DNA of 64,000 nucleotides from positions 9,114,001-9,178,000 of the forward strand of contig NZ_CP187232.1 in assembly GCF_049674955.1 (NCBI RefSeq). The letters are read 5' to 3'. A program made the translations under genes and the position numbers. The notes beneath the pieces were generated by a model. It did no database searches and was not told the DNA's origin. It saw only the letters and a program-made list of their open reading frames with translations. Shown here one piece after another: positions 63,515 to 64,000 of the stretch (position 1 is the first letter of the stretch; each line of letters begins with the position of its first letter). Source of the stretch: Sphaerisporangium viridialbum (lineage in GTDB: Bacteria > Actinomycetota > Actinomycetes > Streptosporangiales > Streptosporangiaceae).

Positions 63515-64000
63515 TCAGACCCCGTGGGCCGCCTTCTGGCCGCCGTCGGAGCCGTTCTGGCCCGCGCCGCTGGAGAAGACGAGGATCGAGGCGGAGAACC
63601 CGTGCACGTGGTTGTGCCCGGCGACCGGGCCGACCTCGCCGGCGGCGAAGAACCCCGCCGTGCCGACCGGGCCCAGGGTGTCGTGGAGCGCCAGCACGTC
63701 GTGGTCGGGGCTGCCGAACATGGCGGAGCCCCTGCCGTTGCAGGAGAACAGCAGCGCGCCGTCGATGCGCCCGCGCTGCTCGACGTGGGCGTCCAGCAGC
63801 TCGTACAGGTCCTCGTCGGCCGTGGCGGCGTCGCGGACCTGGAAGCGGACGCTCTGCCCGATGTCGAGCACGTCGCCCACCGCCACGGCCTCGCGCTCAG
63901 GGTCGATGCCGAGGATGCCGCGGATCAGGAAGTCGCCCCGCTCGTGGCTCTCGGCGTACTCGTCCATCGCGACGCCGATCTGCAGGCCGGACGCGACCAG
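63515..64000 (-). CDS. FIST-domain protein, partial
   Basis: The 5' part lies beyond the window; the readable 161 residues include LVASGLQIGVAMDEYAESHE, DFLIRGILGIDPEREAVAVG, GALLFSCNGRGSAMFGSPDH and VGTAGFFAAGEVGPVAGHNH. These are the C-terminal FIST_C features (NGRG, FFxxGEIxP, HNHxH) of small-ligand sensory proteins. Transcribed away from the window edge toward the sigma-factor operon. Confidence 0.88.
   Translation of the reverse strand: MVASGLQIGVAMDEYAESHERGDFLIRGILGIDPEREAVAVGDVLDIGQSVRFQVRDAATADEDLYELLDAHVEQRGRIDGALLFSCNGRGSAMFGSPDHDVLALHDTLGPVGTAGFFAAGEVGPVAGHNHVHGFSASILVFSSGAGQNGSDGGQKAAHGV

Overview
The window is about 70% GC, almost fully coding, and uses GTG starts freely. It encodes mycothiol S-conjugate amidase, WhiJ-type XRE/DUF397 regulators, an AfsQ1/AfsQ2-like two-component system, GTP-dependent PEP carboxykinase and many DUF families of high-GC Gram-positives. 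This points to a filamentous actinomycete; Streptosporangiaceae is my guess from gene content, not from any search. Most of the window is conserved core chromosome. No rRNA, tRNA, CRISPR array or insertion sequence was recognised.

Layout. 1-5.5 kb: xseA end, xseB, a DUF4245 protein, a TetR regulator, glpX, a DUF1707 protein, a hypothetical gene and an MFS transporter. 5.5-12 kb: a tightly coupled minus-strand myo-inositol catabolic operon (iolG, an iolE-like gene, iolC, a Cgl0159-type aldolase gene, iolB, iolD) behind one promoter. 12-20 kb: class I and class II fumarases bracketing two Ser/Thr kinases, then a phosphotransferase. 20-26.3 kb: a glycosyltransferase, a cell-wall hydrolase and afsQ1-afsQ2-lipoprotein, with a 379-bp control region rich in inverted repeats. 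26.3-31.5 kb: PIN-PhoH, a cis-prenyltransferase, pckG with DasR-like operators upstream, and a small unknown gene. 31.6-34.6 kb: a TetR regulator and a three-gene ATP-grasp RiPP locus with a 48-aa precursor. 34.7-40.2 kb: NlpC/P60, greA, DUF4307, mca and small genes. 40.3-47.3 kb: a Met/His-rich protein, a giant P-type ATPase, a 37-aa peptide, a split RibD-like pair and a 30-aa membrane peptide. 47.5-49.5 kb: a DUF255 protein.

49.5-54.8 kb is the clearest accessory block. It holds a second ATP-grasp RiPP locus (precursor, ligase, PIMT-like methyltransferase) and a WhiJ-like regulatory module (83-aa protein, HATPase, XRE, DUF397). Copies of a 45-bp repeat bracket it. 54.8-64 kb: a class A PBP, an Lrp regulator divergent from hpd, an RDD protein, an M1 peptidase, ilvA, an ECF sigma factor with its partner membrane protein, and a partial FIST-domain gene.

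The most novel content is the pair of distinct graspetide-type loci. One pairs its ligase with a PpiC-related protein and has a probable expression-ratio hairpin after the precursor. The other has a methyltransferase and a core with a Thr/Lys-rich arm, an Asp-Gly turn and an Asp-rich arm, as expected for an aspartimide-bearing graspetide.
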